Under the pieces are notes generated by a model, which saw only the letters and a list, made by a program, of their open reading frames with translations, made no database searches and was not told the DNA's origin. Positions 63,114 to 64,000 of a DNA stretch of 64,000 bases are shown here, piece after piece (positions within the stretch are counted from its first letter, which is position 1; each line of letters starts with the position of its first letter). A program made the translations under genes and the position numbers. The DNA is from an uncultured Lachnospiraceae bacterium. Its GTDB lineage: Bacteria; Bacillota; Clostridia; Lachnospirales; Lachnospiraceae. The stretch spans positions 20,870 to 84,869 of the forward strand of contig CACXGE010000027.1 in assembly GCA_902767135.1 (NCBI GenBank). The letters are read 5' to 3'.

Positions 63114-63887
63114 TAGATTTGTAATATTTTCGGGAAGCACAATATCTGAGTAAACTTCTGCGTACATCTTGGGGGAAAAATTTTCTATATAGTTTGTTGA
63201 AAAATCTTTAAAAAATCCATTTTTCTTCAGTATATCCACCGCCTTATTATAGGCAATAGCAGCAGTGACAGCATCCGAAAAATATCCTATGACATATTCA
63301 CTTCGCAAATGGATTTTGGCTTTATAGCAGATGGTATCTTTTTTGAGAACTCTGCTAACTCCGTAATAGGGATTGATTACCTCAATATTTTCATATCTAA
63401 AATCGGAACTATCCTCATTTTTAAATTGATAGTCCTTTCCAGCCACAGCATGATTTTTTATGCCGTATCGCGAAAGGATATTTACCTGCATTCCATAATC
63501 AGCTACAAAGAGATGACCATTCCTGCGCATGATTTTGTGGCTGGAATAATAAAACAAATCATTTTGATCAAAAATCAGATAATCTCCAGGAGCAAAATAG
63601 TAATAAAAATAAGTTTTTTTCAGATAACATGGAGTTTTGATGTAGATACCATTATCTCTGAAATTGATTAAGCTTACATATTTTTCGAATTTAATAGAAA
63701 AAGTAGTCTGATAATCATCAATAATGCAGGTGGAGTTCATAATATTGTTCGCTTCCGCATAGACCGTGTGTGCTTCCCATTCGGTAGGATAGCTTCCCAG
63801 ACTGATATGTTTATTCTGATGGGTGAAAGACGAGCGATAATAGACCGTTCCGTCCTTTTTTTGTGCTTGGAATACACCTGGTAACAT
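63099..63887 (-). CDS. AP2-like/degenerate HNH-like protein
   Basis: 262 residues. Two segments look like AP2 DNA-binding modules: residues about 8-45 (YYRSSFTHQNKHISLGSYPT then WEAHTVYAEA) and about 190-235 (CYKAKIHLRSEYVIGYFSD then AVTAAIAYNKAVDIL). Between them, SRYGIKNHAVAGKDYQFKN and DFRYENIEVIN resemble the end of HNH homing nucleases of the HNH-AP2 type, but the usual catalytic His pair is missing. A GAAGGAGAATAAT site precedes the ATG. Such proteins seem common in Lachnospiraceae. A DNA-binding regulator derived from a homing nuclease is possible; this is inference. Confidence 0.7.
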   Translation of the reverse strand: MLPGVFQAQKKDGTVYYRSSFTHQNKHISLGSYPTEWEAHTVYAEANNIMNSTCIIDDYQTTFSIKFEKYVSLINFRDNGIYIKTPCYLKKTYFYYYFAPGDYLIFDQNDLFYYSSHKIMRRNGHLFVADYGMQVNILSRYGIKNHAVAGKDYQFKNEDSSDFRYENIEVINPYYGVSRVLKKDTICYKAKIHLRSEYVIGYFSDAVTAAIAYNKAVDILKKNGFFKDFSTNYIENFSPKMYAEVYSDIVLPENITNLKPVN

Positions 63888-63915
63888 ATTATTCTCCTTC
63901 TAATTAATATACCTA

Positions 63916-63956
63916 GGCGTTTAACAAACGCCCCAACCCATTGATTTTACTGGGTT
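63916..63956 (-). promoter_or_regulatory. Two hairpins upstream of the AP2-like gene
   Basis: GGCGTTT/AAACGCC (63916-63932, three-base loop) and AACCCA/TGGGTT (63935-63956, ten-base loop) lie in the probable 5' leader. On the + strand the second is followed by TTTCTT and may be a terminator for a transcript not otherwise seen. Confidence 0.4.
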
Positions 63957-64000
63957 TTCTTATATATTTTATATAAATTTTCTCTCCACAAGTGGTATAA

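Overview
This window reads as a chromosomal segment of a low-GC, anaerobic, spore-forming Clostridia, most likely a Lachnospiraceae gut bacterium. The evidence is the Firmicutes gene orders (rplU-prp-rpmA-obgE, nadD-yqeK-rsfS, coaD-ylbJ), the sporulation genes gerW and ylbJ, a full rnfCDGEAB operon and a starch-directed surface locus. Nearly all genes are on the + strand. No rRNA, tRNA, CRISPR array, insertion sequence or prophage was recognised.

Layout. 1-5.1 kb: an FtsW/RodA/SpoVE flippase-polymerase cut by the window edge, a class B penicillin-binding protein, a Nudix hydrolase, then a small sporulation-type group ending in gerW. 5.2-11.8 kb: rpmB on the - strand, an Asp23 protein with a FakA-type kinase, recG and a CbxX/SpoVK-type AAA+ ATPase. 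11.9-12.9 kb: a solitary pilT on the - strand. 13.2-17.0 kb: a B12/radical-SAM protein, its DUF2344 partner and an RNase E/G, translationally overlapped. 17.0-24.6 kb: an accessory block with two very large secreted proteins and a small membrane protein, lying between RNase E/G and rplU. 24.6-35.2 kb: the rplU leader and housekeeping genes, a second-type gyrase/topoisomerase IV pair, rsmD and coaD. 35.2-43.0 kb: ylbJ, a small alarmone synthetase, pseudouridine synthases, a YgiQ radical SAM protein, a short-chain dehydrogenase and recU. 43.0-47.4 kb: hisZ-hisG-hisD-hisB-hisI behind a consensus promoter. 47.4-54.2 kb: an RpiR regulator, a flavoprotein, cmk, ispH overlapping rpsA, a solitary cheR and a YprB-type nuclease. 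54.4-60.5 kb: the Rnf complex and apbE, whose product should flavinylate RnfG and RnfD. 60.5-63.1 kb: an MBOAT acyltransferase with an SGNH-like partner. 63.1-63.9 kb: an AP2-like/degenerate HNH-like protein.

Most noteworthy. The 1395-residue secreted protein at 17050-21237 is a clear relative of the periplasmic alpha-amylase MalS (GH13_19). It keeps the nucleophile Asp and acid/base Glu, but all three subsite -1 histidines and the third catalytic Asp are replaced, so it looks like a pseudo-amylase or a re-tooled enzyme. Its neighbour is a BspA-type leucine-rich-repeat protein carrying the same roughly 400-residue C-terminal set of starch-binding-like, InlB-repeat and fibronectin-like modules. 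Together they may be a starch-adhesion pair. A second theme is a dispersed family of intergenic hairpins (GTATCTGTTCA / TGAACAGATAC type), one copy of which supplies the last codons and stop of ylbJ.

Starts were chosen by ribosome-binding-site spacing where the longest frame was not convincing. Functional calls rest on recognised motifs and gene order; no database search was possible.
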